Below, piece by piece: positions 41,528-49,618 of a DNA stretch of 64,000 nt (the stretch's first letter is position 1; every line of letters starts with the position of its first letter). Both the position numbers and the translations under genes were made by a program. Below the pieces are notes generated by a model. The model was not told where the DNA came from. It was given only the letters and a program-made list of their open reading frames with translations, and searched no databases. This DNA is from Halopseudomonas xiamenensis (GTDB lineage: Bacteria > Pseudomonadota > Gammaproteobacteria > Pseudomonadales > Pseudomonadaceae). The stretch is taken from NCBI RefSeq assembly GCF_014219065.1, contig NZ_JACLGO010000010.1, positions 1-64,000 on the forward strand. Reading direction: 5' to 3'.

Positions 41528-43308
41528 CGACCCAGAACACCCTGGAATTCGGCCAGGCTGTCAGCGTTCGTAGCCATACACCAGCACCGCCGCTGGCCTG
41601 TGGCCGAACCCTGCATTTCGGTTTCTTCTTCGATGGTTTTGGCAGGAACCTGGAAGAAGATTTGAAAGAAAACCGGGTCAGTAATATCGGCAAGCTTTTT
41701 CTTGCTCACGAACTTGATACTCCAAACGCGCCATCCGATGAGTTTAATGCGTACCGTAAGAGCTATCTGAGTGGGCTGGGGGCGAACTTCGATGTGTCGC
41801 TCGGCGTCCAGGCTGGCGGAGCCCTGAATCGAGCGGTTTCGGAAGTTGCTGATATTCCTGGTGATATCGCTGGTGAGCAGGTACTCAAGGGAGCCAGGGA
41901 TGGTCTGGCTGGGCGCAGTTGGTGGCAGCGCATGCAGCGCGAGGTGGGCAGCCTGGCGGATAAACCCTGGAGAGCGCTCAAGACCCTCCGGGACACGCTG
42001 CTCAATACTGCTGCAGAAGCGCTGGAGCCGATTCGCGACTCCCGCTGGTCAGCTCATTGGCTCAAGACGGGTGTGGATACCCGGCTGGAGGGCGCCCTTG
42101 CTGCCCTTAACCGGGAAATCACCAATTTGAATTCAGGGCAGATGCCCCTGCGCACTATCAAGATTTCGGTATTCGGCTTCGATTTCGGTGCCACGCTGGC
42201 CAGGGCCTTTGTGCATATGCTTCTGGAGCGCAGCCAGCAGCGGGACGGTTATGCTGTCTATCGCAATGCCCGTCTGGAGATCATTTTTGCCGGGTTGTTC
42301 GATGCGGTGGACCGCACTGCGGCCAGCGTGCCACCGCTGGAGTTCTTTCTTCCCACCACCAATGTGGTTGAGGATGGTGGACTGGTGCCTGCGCAGGTCA
42401 GGTCGGTGCTGCATCTGGTTGCGGCCCATGAGAGAAGATTCTATCGGCGTGTTCGGCTGCTCGGCGATGCCCGACGGGGTTGGCGGGAGGTGTTGATGCC
42501 GGGCGTCAGTGAGGATATTGGCGGCGGCATTGCGCCAGGTGAGCAGAAGCCAAGTAACGAATTGGCGCTGGTCAGTCTGCATCAGATGTACCGGGCAGCA
42601 TCCAGTGCTGGGGCATCCTTGGTCCCAATGGAGATGTTACCGGCAAAGGGGCGCGTGCTTGCCTCGTTGTTCACCTACAACGATCGCACCCCGAGTCGGT
42701 ACAACGCCCTCGGATTGGCACGTCGCTACCAGGACTGGGTAGGACGCCATGAACCCGGCCATGATGCCTTTCTGCATCACATGAGGTACTACATCCGCTG
42801 GCTGGCCCACGTCTGGCATGCCTACCACGCGGAGTTGGCGGAACTCGGGGAGCGGGAGGAGCAGCTCTACCAAAGCCAGTTCGTCGAGTCATCCACGCTG
42901 GCCAGAATGTTTCGGGTGAGCGGTGAGAGCGCCGCCCAGCGCCAGCAGCGTGTGGAGCAGACTCGGGAGGTTCAGCAGCGCCGTCGTCAGTTGCAGGCAG
43001 AGTTTCGCTGGTTGCAGGGTGTCGACAAGGAAGCCAGGGATATGCGCAGGCGCGGGTTACCCGCTTATGATCCGCAAAGGAGTGAGGTCTGGTTGGTGCT
43101 GCTGAACGAATGGTTTCAGCCTCAGCCGCTGCAGCCGGAAATAGCCGAGCTGTTTGGCTACTTCGTGCATGACCTGCTGGTACCTTCTCCGCTTCAGCGC
43201 GTTGGCTCGGACTGGTTCGGCGGCGAGGACTTCTTTGCCATACGCGGGTTTGATCGGCCACGAGGGACGCAGCCAGTAGATCAGCAGGCACCGCTGGCCG
43301 CCTGCTGA
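41524..43308 (+). CDS. DUF2235/Tle1-like T6SS effector candidate, probably lacking the catalytic serine
   Basis: A 594-residue protein of the DUF2235 alpha/beta-hydrolase type found in Tle1 phospholipase effectors. The fold is traced by RTLHFGFFFDGFGRNLEEDL, TIKISVFGFDFGATLARAFV, IIFAGLFDAVDRTAA and LMPGVSEDIGGGIAPGE. In active relatives the second motif is GxSxG, with the nucleophile Ser; here it reads GFDFG, with Asp at residue 220. The His expected before the DxGGG motif is Ser329. The middle acidic residue (Asp260) is kept. It may therefore be inactive, or use another mechanism. It begins in an ATGA overlap with the DUF3304 gene. A coiled, Gln/Arg-rich stretch lies near residues 470-500. 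Confidence 0.75.
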   Translation: MTTQNTLEFGQAVSVRSHTPAPPLACGRTLHFGFFFDGFGRNLEEDLKENRVSNIGKLFLAHELDTPNAPSDEFNAYRKSYLSGLGANFDVSLGVQAGGALNRAVSEVADIPGDIAGEQVLKGARDGLAGRSWWQRMQREVGSLADKPWRALKTLRDTLLNTAAEALEPIRDSRWSAHWLKTGVDTRLEGALAALNREITNLNSGQMPLRTIKISVFGFDFGATLARAFVHMLLERSQQRDGYAVYRNARLEIIFAGLFDAVDRTAASVPPLEFFLPTTNVVEDGGLVPAQVRSVLHLVAAHERRFYRRVRLLGDARRGWREVLMPGVSEDIGGGIAPGEQKPSNELALVSLHQMYRAASSAGASLVPMEMLPAKGRVLASLFTYNDRTPSRYNALGLARRYQDWVGRHEPGHDAFLHHMRYYIRWLAHVWHAYHAELAELGEREEQLYQSQFVESSTLARMFRVSGESAAQRQQRVEQTREVQQRRRQLQAEFRWLQGVDKEARDMRRRGLPAYDPQRSEVWLVLLNEWFQPQPLQPEIAELFGYFVHDLLVPSPLQRVGSDWFGGEDFFAIRGFDRPRGTQPVDQQAPLAAC

Positions 43309-43328
43309 TCCGCTTCTCGATTTGCTGT

Positions 43329-44459
43329 CTACACGGCCTCGAGTGCCTGACGCAGCCGTGCCACCGCACCCTCCACATCCTGCAGCTTGTCCAGCCCGAA
43401 CAGGCCGACGCGGAAGGTCTTGAAGCCGGCAGGCTCGTCACACATCAGTGGTACCCCGCTGGCGGTCTGCAGGCCCTGTGCAGCGAAGGCCCTGCCGCTG
43501 TGGATGCCGTCGTCGCTGGTATAGCTGACCACCACCCCGGGGGCCTGGAAGCCCGGCGCGGCGACGCTGGCGAAGTCGTGGCCTTCCAGCAGCGCACGTA
43601 CTCCCTTGCCCAGTTCCCATTGCTGCTGCTTGAGTTGCTCGAAGCCAAGTTTGCGGGTTTCCAGCATGGTATCGCGCAGGCGCTTCAAGGCATCGGTAGG
43701 CAGGGTGGCGTGGTAGGCGTGGCCGCCATTCTCGTAGGCGCGCATGATCTGCAGCCACTTTTTCAGGTCGCAGGCAAAGCTGTTGCTGGTGGTGTGCTCG
43801 ATACGCTCCAGCGCACGCTCACCGAGCATCACCAGTGCGCAGGAGGGGGAGGCGCTCCAGCCCTTCTGCGGCGCGCTGATGAGAACGTCCACCCGGCAAT
43901 CGCGCATATCCACCCACAGGGTGCCGGAAGCCACGCAGTCGAGCACGAACAACCCGCCGACAGCCTGGACTGCCTCGCCGACCGCGCGCAGGTAGTCATC
44001 CGGCAAGAGAATGCCTGAGGCGGTTTCGACATGGGGAGCGAATACCACATCGGGTTTCTGCGCGTGGATAGCTGCCACCACTTCGTCGATCGGTGCCGGA
44101 GCGAAGGAGGCCTGCTCGCTATCGGAGGTCGGCCTGGCCTTGAGTACGATTTCCTCGGCGGGCAGCTCAGTAGCGGCGAATATCTGCGACCAGCGATAGC
44201 TGAACCAGCCGTTGCGCAGCACCATGCAGCGTTGGTCGCGGGCGAACTGGCGGGCCACCGCTTCCATGCCGTAGGTGCCTCCGCCCGGCACCAGCGCCAC
44301 GCCATCGGCGCCGTACACCTGACGCAGGGTAGCGGATAGGTCGCGCATGACCTGCTGGAATTCGGCGGACATGTGATTCAGCGAGCGGTCGGTGAATACC
44401 ACGGAATATTCGAACAGGCCGTCGGGGTCTACAGCGGGAACCAGGCTGGACACGGGCAA
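43329..44459 (-). CDS. Class V PLP aminotransferase (PhnW / serine-glyoxylate aminotransferase-like)
   Basis: A 376-residue fold-type I class V enzyme. PLP-site features are LVPGGGTYGMEAVARQFARD, FAPHVETASGILLPDDYLRA, LFVLDCVASGTLWVDMRDCR and the Schiff-base lysine in VLISAPQKGWSASPSCALVM. Relatives include 2-aminoethylphosphonate-pyruvate and alanine- or serine-glyoxylate aminotransferases. No phosphonate genes are adjacent, so the donor is unresolved. It is alone on the minus strand and converges with the T6SS island after 20 bases. A hairpin (GGCCGGT...ACCGGCC, 44479-44498) lies upstream of it. Confidence 0.82.
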   Translation of the reverse strand: MPVSSLVPAVDPDGLFEYSVVFTDRSLNHMSAEFQQVMRDLSATLRQVYGADGVALVPGGGTYGMEAVARQFARDQRCMVLRNGWFSYRWSQIFAATELPAEEIVLKARPTSDSEQASFAPAPIDEVVAAIHAQKPDVVFAPHVETASGILLPDDYLRAVGEAVQAVGGLFVLDCVASGTLWVDMRDCRVDVLISAPQKGWSASPSCALVMLGERALERIEHTTSNSFACDLKKWLQIMRAYENGGHAYHATLPTDALKRLRDTMLETRKLGFEQLKQQQWELGKGVRALLEGHDFASVAAPGFQAPGVVVSYTSDDGIHSGRAFAAQGLQTASGVPLMCDEPAGFKTFRVGLFGLDKLQDVEGAVARLRQALEAV

Positions 44460-44542
44460 TCTCCTTGCAGGGCAGGGTGGCCGGTGCTGATACCGGCCCG
44501 TTCTGAAACCCTATCCCAATACCGGGCGATTGCAAGTACGGC

Positions 44543-45043
44543 TTATTGCCGCGTCAGGTGGAAGAAGAAGTCGGTGGGCTTGCCCTTGATATCACCCAGG
44601 CCGATGACCACGTCCTCGTTGACCTTGCGGAAGTAGTCCATGATCGGCTGGCTGTCGTAGATCAGTGCGGCCGAGACCTTGCCATCGAACTCCAGCAGGC
44701 GCATCTGTGCTGCGCCGAGCCGGTCATAGGTGACCACCTCGCCGTCGGTGTTGGTGACCAGCAGAGGCTCGACGTCGCTGGTCGAAGTGAAGCGCTTGCC
44801 GTACCAGTTGATCGGGTCGGGCTCCGCGCCGCCGTCGAACTTGCCTCCCTTCCAGGTGCCGACCATGAAGTCGGTATCCACCGGCGGCAGTTGCCTGAAC
44901 AGCGGCAGCAGGGTGTCCGCCGAATAGGCCTGGCCGCTGGCGATCATTTCCAGCCATTGCTGTTCCGCGTCCGCGGCCAGGCTGGGGCCGGTAAGCAGGG
45001 TGGTCAGGCCAAGGGCGGCCAGTGTTGCAGTCATCGTTCGCAT
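44543..45043 (-). CDS. Exported GXWXG/DUF4334-type protein
   Basis: A 166-residue protein with a signal peptide (MRTMTATLAALGLTTLLTGP then SLAADAE). The mature part holds the GXWXG motif in DFMVGTWKGGKFDGG, then the DUF4334-like stretch INWYGKRFTSTSDVEPLLVT, LGAAQMRLLEFDGKVSAALI and YDSQPIMDYFRKVNEDVVIG. These two domains usually occur together; the biochemical role is unknown. I chose the ATG at 45043, three codons inside the longest frame, because GAGG is then 9 bases upstream. The TetR gene ends 42 bases before it, which suggests co-transcription. Most relatives I recall are cytoplasmic, so the signal peptide is notable. Confidence 0.72.
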   Translation of the reverse strand: MRTMTATLAALGLTTLLTGPSLAADAEQQWLEMIASGQAYSADTLLPLFRQLPPVDTDFMVGTWKGGKFDGGAEPDPINWYGKRFTSTSDVEPLLVTNTDGEVVTYDRLGAAQMRLLEFDGKVSAALIYDSQPIMDYFRKVNEDVVIGLGDIKGKPTDFFFHLTRQ

Positions 45044-45085
45044 GTCGTTCATCCTCGTCGGGTATACGGCATACGGACAGTTGGA

Positions 45086-45712
45086 TCAACCGGTGCACAG
45101 GCTCCAGCAGGCATCCCTGGCGGCATCGATGTCGGCGTCGCTCAGGCTGATGTGGCCATCGCGTTCGGCCTTGATCAGGTTGACGAAGGCGCCCCACACC
45201 AGCGTCATCAGTACCTCGGCACGCAGGTCGCTGCGGAATACGCCGCGTTTCTGCAATGCCCGGTATTGCGCCAGGATGGGTGCCAGCGCTTCATGCTCGA
45301 GTTGTCGGCTGGCCTCATCGAGGTAGGGCCGGTGGTCCTGCAACTCCATGAAGCGGTAGGCATGCGGTGCTTCGCGGGTGAAGGCTACCATGCGCCGCCA
45401 GACCTCATCGAACAGCTCACGGGCCGGGCGCTGTAGGTCGAGATCGCCATACAGTCGCTGGTTGATGGCCAGTTTCTGTTCGCGGAACAACTCGTTGACC
45501 AGCAGCTCCTTGCTCTCGAAGTAGCGGTAGATGGTGCCCGTGCCGACGTTGGCCTGCTGGGCCACCACCGGCATGGGTACACCGTTCACTCCACCTTCGG
45601 CGAACACCCGGAGGGCGGCCTGGAGAATGGCGCTGCGCTTGTCCTTGATCCTCGGTCGAACAGCCCTGACCGGGGCCTGTGCCTTGTTGGCGGTCTTGGA
45701 ATGATTGTTCAT
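45086..45712 (-). CDS. TetR-family transcriptional regulator
   Basis: A 208-residue TetR regulator. The DNA-binding domain is KDKRSAILQAALRVFAEGGV then VVAQQANVGTGTIYRYFESK, followed by ELLVNELFREQ. The C-terminal ligand domain is less conserved (VWRRMVAFTREAPHAYRFME). It lies in the middle of a three-gene minus-strand unit, after the unrecognised gene at 45751 and before the GXWXG gene. A perfect 7-2-7 palindrome at 46557-46572 upstream of the unit is the likely operator. The effector is unknown. Confidence 0.9.
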   Translation of the reverse strand: MNNHSKTANKAQAPVRAVRPRIKDKRSAILQAALRVFAEGGVNGVPMPVVAQQANVGTGTIYRYFESKELLVNELFREQKLAINQRLYGDLDLQRPARELFDEVWRRMVAFTREAPHAYRFMELQDHRPYLDEASRQLEHEALAPILAQYRALQKRGVFRSDLRAEVLMTLVWGAFVNLIKAERDGHISLSDADIDAARDACWSLCTG

Positions 45713-45750
45713 CGTTGCATTCTAACCGCTTCCAACTATCCGTACAGTGC

Positions 45751-46524
45751 TCAGGTGTAAAAAGTCTGGTACGGCTGGAAAATGCAGATGTTGGTGCCAC
45801 CCATGCTGTTGCCGTCGGTCAGCTCGGTGAAGTAGGTGAAGGCGGTGTCGGGCTTGAGTTCGGCCTTGACCACCAGGTGGTTGCGATTCTTGCCAGCGTC
45901 CGGGTTGCTGAAGCGCTCAAGGAAGATATTGTCCCACCAGTACAGGTTCTGCGGGTCGAACTCCTTGCTGTTGGCCGCCTCGCAGATACGGAACACGTAC
46001 CAGGCATCCTCGCCGGTGAGTTGCTTGAACGAGGCACAATCGATCGCCAGGTTCGTCAGCGCGGTGCCTGCTGGCAGTGTCTGCCCCTGGCCTGGTGTGT
46101 AGCTGGCCTTGAGTGTGTCGCGGTGCCGCAGGTAGGCGGCCATCAGCCGCTCGGAGGGTTCGTTGTCCTGGGTGCGGGTAATGCTCTTGACCGAGCCGTC
46201 CTTGCACTTGACTTCGATGCGGTACTCGCCCGGTGCCATGAAGCCGGTAGCCAGGTTGACCATATACCAATGCGAATTGGTGGTGCGGTCGAAAATGTGG
46301 CCATTGAGGTTGGTGATGGTGAACGGCTGGTTGGCCACTTCCACCACATAGCCATCCGGACCATGGGCGGTGATGCTGTCGATCAGCTCATGCACCGGTG
46401 CGCCGCCGCTCGGATGGAAGGCGATGAGGAACTTGTGCTGCTCCCTGGGCAGGCCGGTATCCTCGAAATCCATGTAGACGTTACAGGCCATCAGATCGTA
46501 GATCTCCACTTTACCCTGACTCAT
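45751..46524 (-). CDS. Unrecognised conserved-looking cytoplasmic protein of 257 residues
   Basis: The protein is soluble, with no signal peptide or membrane helix, and begins MSQGKVEIYDLMACNVYMDF. Features are a central beta-rich part (GPDGYVVEVANQPFTITNLN, SHWYMVNLATGFMAPGEYRI) and a Trp/Tyr-rich C-terminus (YWWDNIFLERFSN, NICIFQPYQTFYT). I cannot assign a family. The ATG at 46524 follows GAGGACA; the frame is open for 48 more codons upstream through the palindromic operator, which is against an earlier start. It heads a unit with a TetR regulator and an exported GXWXG protein. Confidence 0.65.
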   Translation of the reverse strand: MSQGKVEIYDLMACNVYMDFEDTGLPREQHKFLIAFHPSGGAPVHELIDSITAHGPDGYVVEVANQPFTITNLNGHIFDRTTNSHWYMVNLATGFMAPGEYRIEVKCKDGSVKSITRTQDNEPSERLMAAYLRHRDTLKASYTPGQGQTLPAGTALTNLAIDCASFKQLTGEDAWYVFRICEAANSKEFDPQNLYWWDNIFLERFSNPDAGKNRNHLVVKAELKPDTAFTYFTELTDGNSMGGTNICIFQPYQTFYT

Positions 46525-46556
46525 GTCGCTGTCCTCTGTTGTTGTTCTGATTAAGA

Positions 46557-46572
46557 ATGAATGTTCATTCAT
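46557..46572. promoter_or_regulatory. TetR-type operator candidate
   Basis: ATGAATG-TT-CATTCAT is a perfect inverted repeat with 7-base arms, 33 bases upstream of the 45751-46524 start codon on the minus strand. TGAATG/CATTCA arms are common among TetR-family operators. The TetR gene two positions downstream is the expected binder, giving autoregulation of the three-gene unit. Inferred from symmetry and position. Confidence 0.55.
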
Positions 46573-46664
46573 GTTTTCAGCATAACGACATGATGCAGGA
46601 TTGCCAAGCGGAAAATGAGAAGGGAGGGAAACGCCGGGGCCGGGCTGGCCGACCCTGGTGCGGG

Positions 46665-47540
46665 TCAATGGGATGGGTCGATGGCCGGGACTTTACCGCG
46701 CGGCTGCTCTTCCTCCGGCGGCGGCATGCGGCTGCGCCGCTCGGCCCGGCGGAAGATGAACCATACCAGCAGGGTGAACAGCGACACGGCCAGCAGGATG
46801 ATACTGGCGATGGCATTGATCTCCGGCTTGACCCCCAGGCGCACGGCGGAAAAGATCTCCATCGGCAGGGTGGTCGAGCCGGGGCCGGAGACGAAGCTGG
46901 CCAGCACCAGATCGTCCAGCGACAGGGTGAAGGCCAGCAGCCAGCCGGCAATGATCGAGGGTGCGATCATCGGCACGGTAATCTGCAGGAAGGTCTTCCA
47001 TGGCGGGGAGCCCAGGTCCAGGGCCGCTTCCTCGATGGACTGGTCCAACTCGCCCAGGCGGCTGCTGACAACGATGGCGACATAGGCCACCGAGAAGGTG
47101 GTATGGGCGATCCAGATGGTCAGCATGCCGCGGTCGAATATCACCCCCAGCAGCGATTCCAGTATCTGTGCCAGCGCCACGAACAGCAGCAACAGGGACA
47201 GGCCGGTAATCACCTCGGGCATCACCAGCGGCGCGGTGACCATGCCGGAGAACAGCGTGCGCCCGCGAAAGCGGCTGATGCGGGTCATGGCGAAGGCGGC
47301 CAGGGTACCCAGCGCCACCGCGGCGGTGGCCGTGTAGAAGGCGATCTGCAGGCTGCGCCTGACTGCGCTCATCAACTGGCTGTTGTCCAGCAGGCCGACA
47401 TACCAGTGCACCGACCAGCCGCCCCACACGGTGACCAGTCGCGAGGCATTGAACGAATAGATCACCAGGATGACCATCGGCAGGTAGATGAACAACAGCC
47501 CCAGCCAAAGTACCACGCTGGAGAAATCCGGACGCTTCAT
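46665..47540 (-). CDS. spuH: Polyamine ABC transporter permease, PotI/SpuH type
   Basis: A 291-residue inner-membrane permease with six predicted helices, e.g. VVLWLGLLFIYLPMVILVIY and MVTAPLVMPEVITGLSLLLL. The EAA loop is EEAALDLGSPPWKTFLQITV followed by PMIAPSIIAG. It pairs with SpuG to make the channel for putrescine or spermidine. Its start overlaps the spuG stop by four bases (ATGA). The C-terminus is a charged tail (FRRAERRSRMPPPEEEQPRG). It is the last gene of the minus-strand polyamine operon. Confidence 0.9.
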   Translation of the reverse strand: MKRPDFSSVVLWLGLLFIYLPMVILVIYSFNASRLVTVWGGWSVHWYVGLLDNSQLMSAVRRSLQIAFYTATAAVALGTLAAFAMTRISRFRGRTLFSGMVTAPLVMPEVITGLSLLLLFVALAQILESLLGVIFDRGMLTIWIAHTTFSVAYVAIVVSSRLGELDQSIEEAALDLGSPPWKTFLQITVPMIAPSIIAGWLLAFTLSLDDLVLASFVSGPGSTTLPMEIFSAVRLGVKPEINAIASIILLAVSLFTLLVWFIFRRAERRSRMPPPEEEQPRGKVPAIDPSH

Positions 47541-48436
47541 GCCTTCTTCTCCATTTCCCGGGCCTGGTTGTAGTGGAACAGCGTGATCGGGATCAGCAGC
47601 AGTACCAGCATCACGATTGCCAGCGCCGAGGCCACCGGCCAGTCACGGTTGTTGAAGAACTCCTGCCACAGCACCTTGCCGATCATCAGCGTTTCCGGTC
47701 CACCCAGCAGTTCCGGGATGACGAACTCACCGACCACCGGGATGAACACCAGCATGGAGCCGGCGATGATGCCGGAGCGCGACAGCGGTACGGTCACCTT
47801 CCAGAACGCCTGGATGCGCCCGGCGCCGAGGTCCAGCGCCGCTTCCAGCAGGGTCGCGTCGTGCTTGACCAGGTTGGCGTACAGCGGTAGTACCATGAAC
47901 GGCAGGTAGGCATAGACCACGCCGATATACACGGCGGTGTTGGTATTGAGAATCTGCAGTGGCGCATCGATCAGGCCCAGCGACAGCAGCGTCGAGTTGA
48001 GCAGGCCGTTGCTGCTGAGAATGCCCATCCAGGCGTAGACGCGGATCAGGATCGCGGTCCAGGTCGGCATCATGATCAGCAGCAGGTAAATCAGCTGGCG
48101 TTCGCGTGGTGCCCGGGCGATGGCATAGGCCATCGGGTAGCCGAGCGCCAGGCACACCAGGGTGGAGATCAGGGCGATCTTCAGCGAGCCGAGATAGGCC
48201 GAGACATACAGGCTGTCCTGGGTCAGGAAGATATAGTTGCCCATGTTCAGGACAACCGTCAGCGCCTGCTCGGCATACTGGAAGATCGGCTCGTAGGGCG
48301 GGATGGCGATCGCCGCCTGGGAGAAGCTGATCTTCAGCACGATGGCAAACGGCAACAGGAAGAACAGCAGCATCCACAGGTAGGGGATGCTGATCACCAG
48401 CGCTTTGCCGCTGGGCAGGTGCAGGCGTTTTCTCAT
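47537..48436 (-). CDS. spuG: Polyamine ABC transporter permease, PotH/SpuG type
   Basis: A 299-residue permease. The first helix is ALVISIPYLWMLLFFLLPFA, later helices include ALISTLVCLALGYPMAYAIA and YLLLIMMPTWTAILIRVYAW. The EAA loop is EAALDLGAGRIQAFWKVTVP, which docks the ATPase. It overlaps spuF by four bases upstream and spuH by four bases downstream. The family transports putrescine and spermidine with a PotF/SpuD-like binding protein, encoded at 49619. Confidence 0.9.
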   Translation of the reverse strand: MRKRLHLPSGKALVISIPYLWMLLFFLLPFAIVLKISFSQAAIAIPPYEPIFQYAEQALTVVLNMGNYIFLTQDSLYVSAYLGSLKIALISTLVCLALGYPMAYAIARAPRERQLIYLLLIMMPTWTAILIRVYAWMGILSSNGLLNSTLLSLGLIDAPLQILNTNTAVYIGVVYAYLPFMVLPLYANLVKHDATLLEAALDLGAGRIQAFWKVTVPLSRSGIIAGSMLVFIPVVGEFVIPELLGGPETLMIGKVLWQEFFNNRDWPVASALAIVMLVLLLIPITLFHYNQAREMEKKA

Positions 48437-49569
48437 GTCGGCAGTACCACGCCGCCATCGTCATCCCAGCTGACGTAGACCTTGTCCTCCCAGGTCGGGC
48501 GCGGCAGCCGGCGTTCGGAGTTGGCGAAGAACGCCTGCACCATCTTGCCGCTGTCGAGCTTGATGTAGTATACCGAGTGGCCACCGAGGTAGGCGATGTC
48601 ATGCACCACGCCGTGGGCCCAGTTGTAGGGCTGCTCGGGTTGCTCGGTGGTGACGAAGACCTTTTCCGGACGCAGCGCGTAGATCGCGCTCTTGTCCTGG
48701 GCGCGGGTGGTGACGCCGTGGCCGACGTAGATCTGCCGGTCCAACTGCGGGCACTGGATCATCGCGTGGTCTTCCATGTCGGCGACGATCTCGCCCTCGA
48801 AGATGTTCACGCTGCCGACGAACTCGGCGACATGCCGGCTGACCGGGCTTTCGTAGATATCCACCGGGGTGCCGACCTGCACTATCCAGCCCTGGTCCAT
48901 GATGGCGATGCGCTGGGCCATGGTCATGGCCTCTTCCTGGTCATGGGTGACCACGATGCAGGTCACGCCGACCCGCTCGATGATCTCGACCAGTTCCAGC
49001 TGCATCTGCGAACGCAGCTTCTTGTCCAGCGCGCCCATGGGCTCGTCCAGCAGCAACAGCTTGGGACGCTTGGCCAGGGAGCGGGCCAGGGCCACGCGCT
49101 GGCGCTGGCCGCCGGACAACTGGTGCGGTTTGCGCTTGGCGTACTTGCTCATCTGCACCAGCTTGAGCATTTCCGCCACCCGCTCGGTGATCTCCGTCTT
49201 GCTCAGCTTGTCCTGCTTGAGACCGAAGGCGATGTTCTGTTCCACGGTCATGTGCGGGAACAGGGCGTAGGACTGGAACATCATGTTGATCGGCCGCTTG
49301 TGCGGCGGCAGATCGGTAATATTCTGGCCGTCGAGCAATACGCGGCCTTCGCTGGGCTTCTCGAAGCCGGCCAGGATCCGCAGCAGGGTGGATTTACCCG
49401 AGCCAGAGCCGCCCAGCAGGGCGAAGATCTCGCCCCGGTTGATGGTGAGGGTCACATCGTCTACTGCCAAGGCGTCATCGAATTGCTTGCTGACGCGCTC
49501 GATCTTGACGAACTCGACCGGTTCGTTCTTGGCCATGGCCTGTTTCATGGCCCCTGCTGCGCCCACCAT
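48433..49569 (-). CDS. spuF: Polyamine ABC transporter ATP-binding protein, PotG/SpuF type
   Basis: A 378-residue ABC ATPase. Walker A is LLGGSGSGKSTLLRILAGFE, the Q-loop is in INMMFQSYALFPHMTVEQNI, the signature is QLSGGQRQRVALARSLAKRP, and Walker B is LLLLDEPMGALDKKLR. The C-terminal TOBE-type domain (about 260-378) is typical of PotG. Three in-frame ATGs are possible; I used 49569, which has GGGGGAG upstream. The binding-protein gene lies 49 bases upstream, separated by a hairpin at 49592-49610. Confidence 0.92.
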   Translation of the reverse strand: MVGAAGAMKQAMAKNEPVEFVKIERVSKQFDDALAVDDVTLTINRGEIFALLGGSGSGKSTLLRILAGFEKPSEGRVLLDGQNITDLPPHKRPINMMFQSYALFPHMTVEQNIAFGLKQDKLSKTEITERVAEMLKLVQMSKYAKRKPHQLSGGQRQRVALARSLAKRPKLLLLDEPMGALDKKLRSQMQLELVEIIERVGVTCIVVTHDQEEAMTMAQRIAIMDQGWIVQVGTPVDIYESPVSRHVAEFVGSVNIFEGEIVADMEDHAMIQCPQLDRQIYVGHGVTTRAQDKSAIYALRPEKVFVTTEQPEQPYNWAHGVVHDIAYLGGHSVYYIKLDSGKMVQAFFANSERRLPRPTWEDKVYVSWDDDGGVVLPT

Positions 49570-49591
49570 ATGTTACTCCCCCAACAAGTGA

Positions 49592-49610
49592 GGGGCCGCA
49601 GGGCGGCCCC
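49592..49610 (-). promoter_or_regulatory. Hairpin between spuD and spuF
   Basis: GGGGCCGC and GCGGCCCC form an 8-bp stem with a 3-base loop between the binding-protein stop and the ATPase start. Such hairpins often let the binding protein be made in excess of the membrane components. No U tract follows on the minus strand. Confidence 0.5.
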
Positions 49611-49618
49611 GACAAGGT

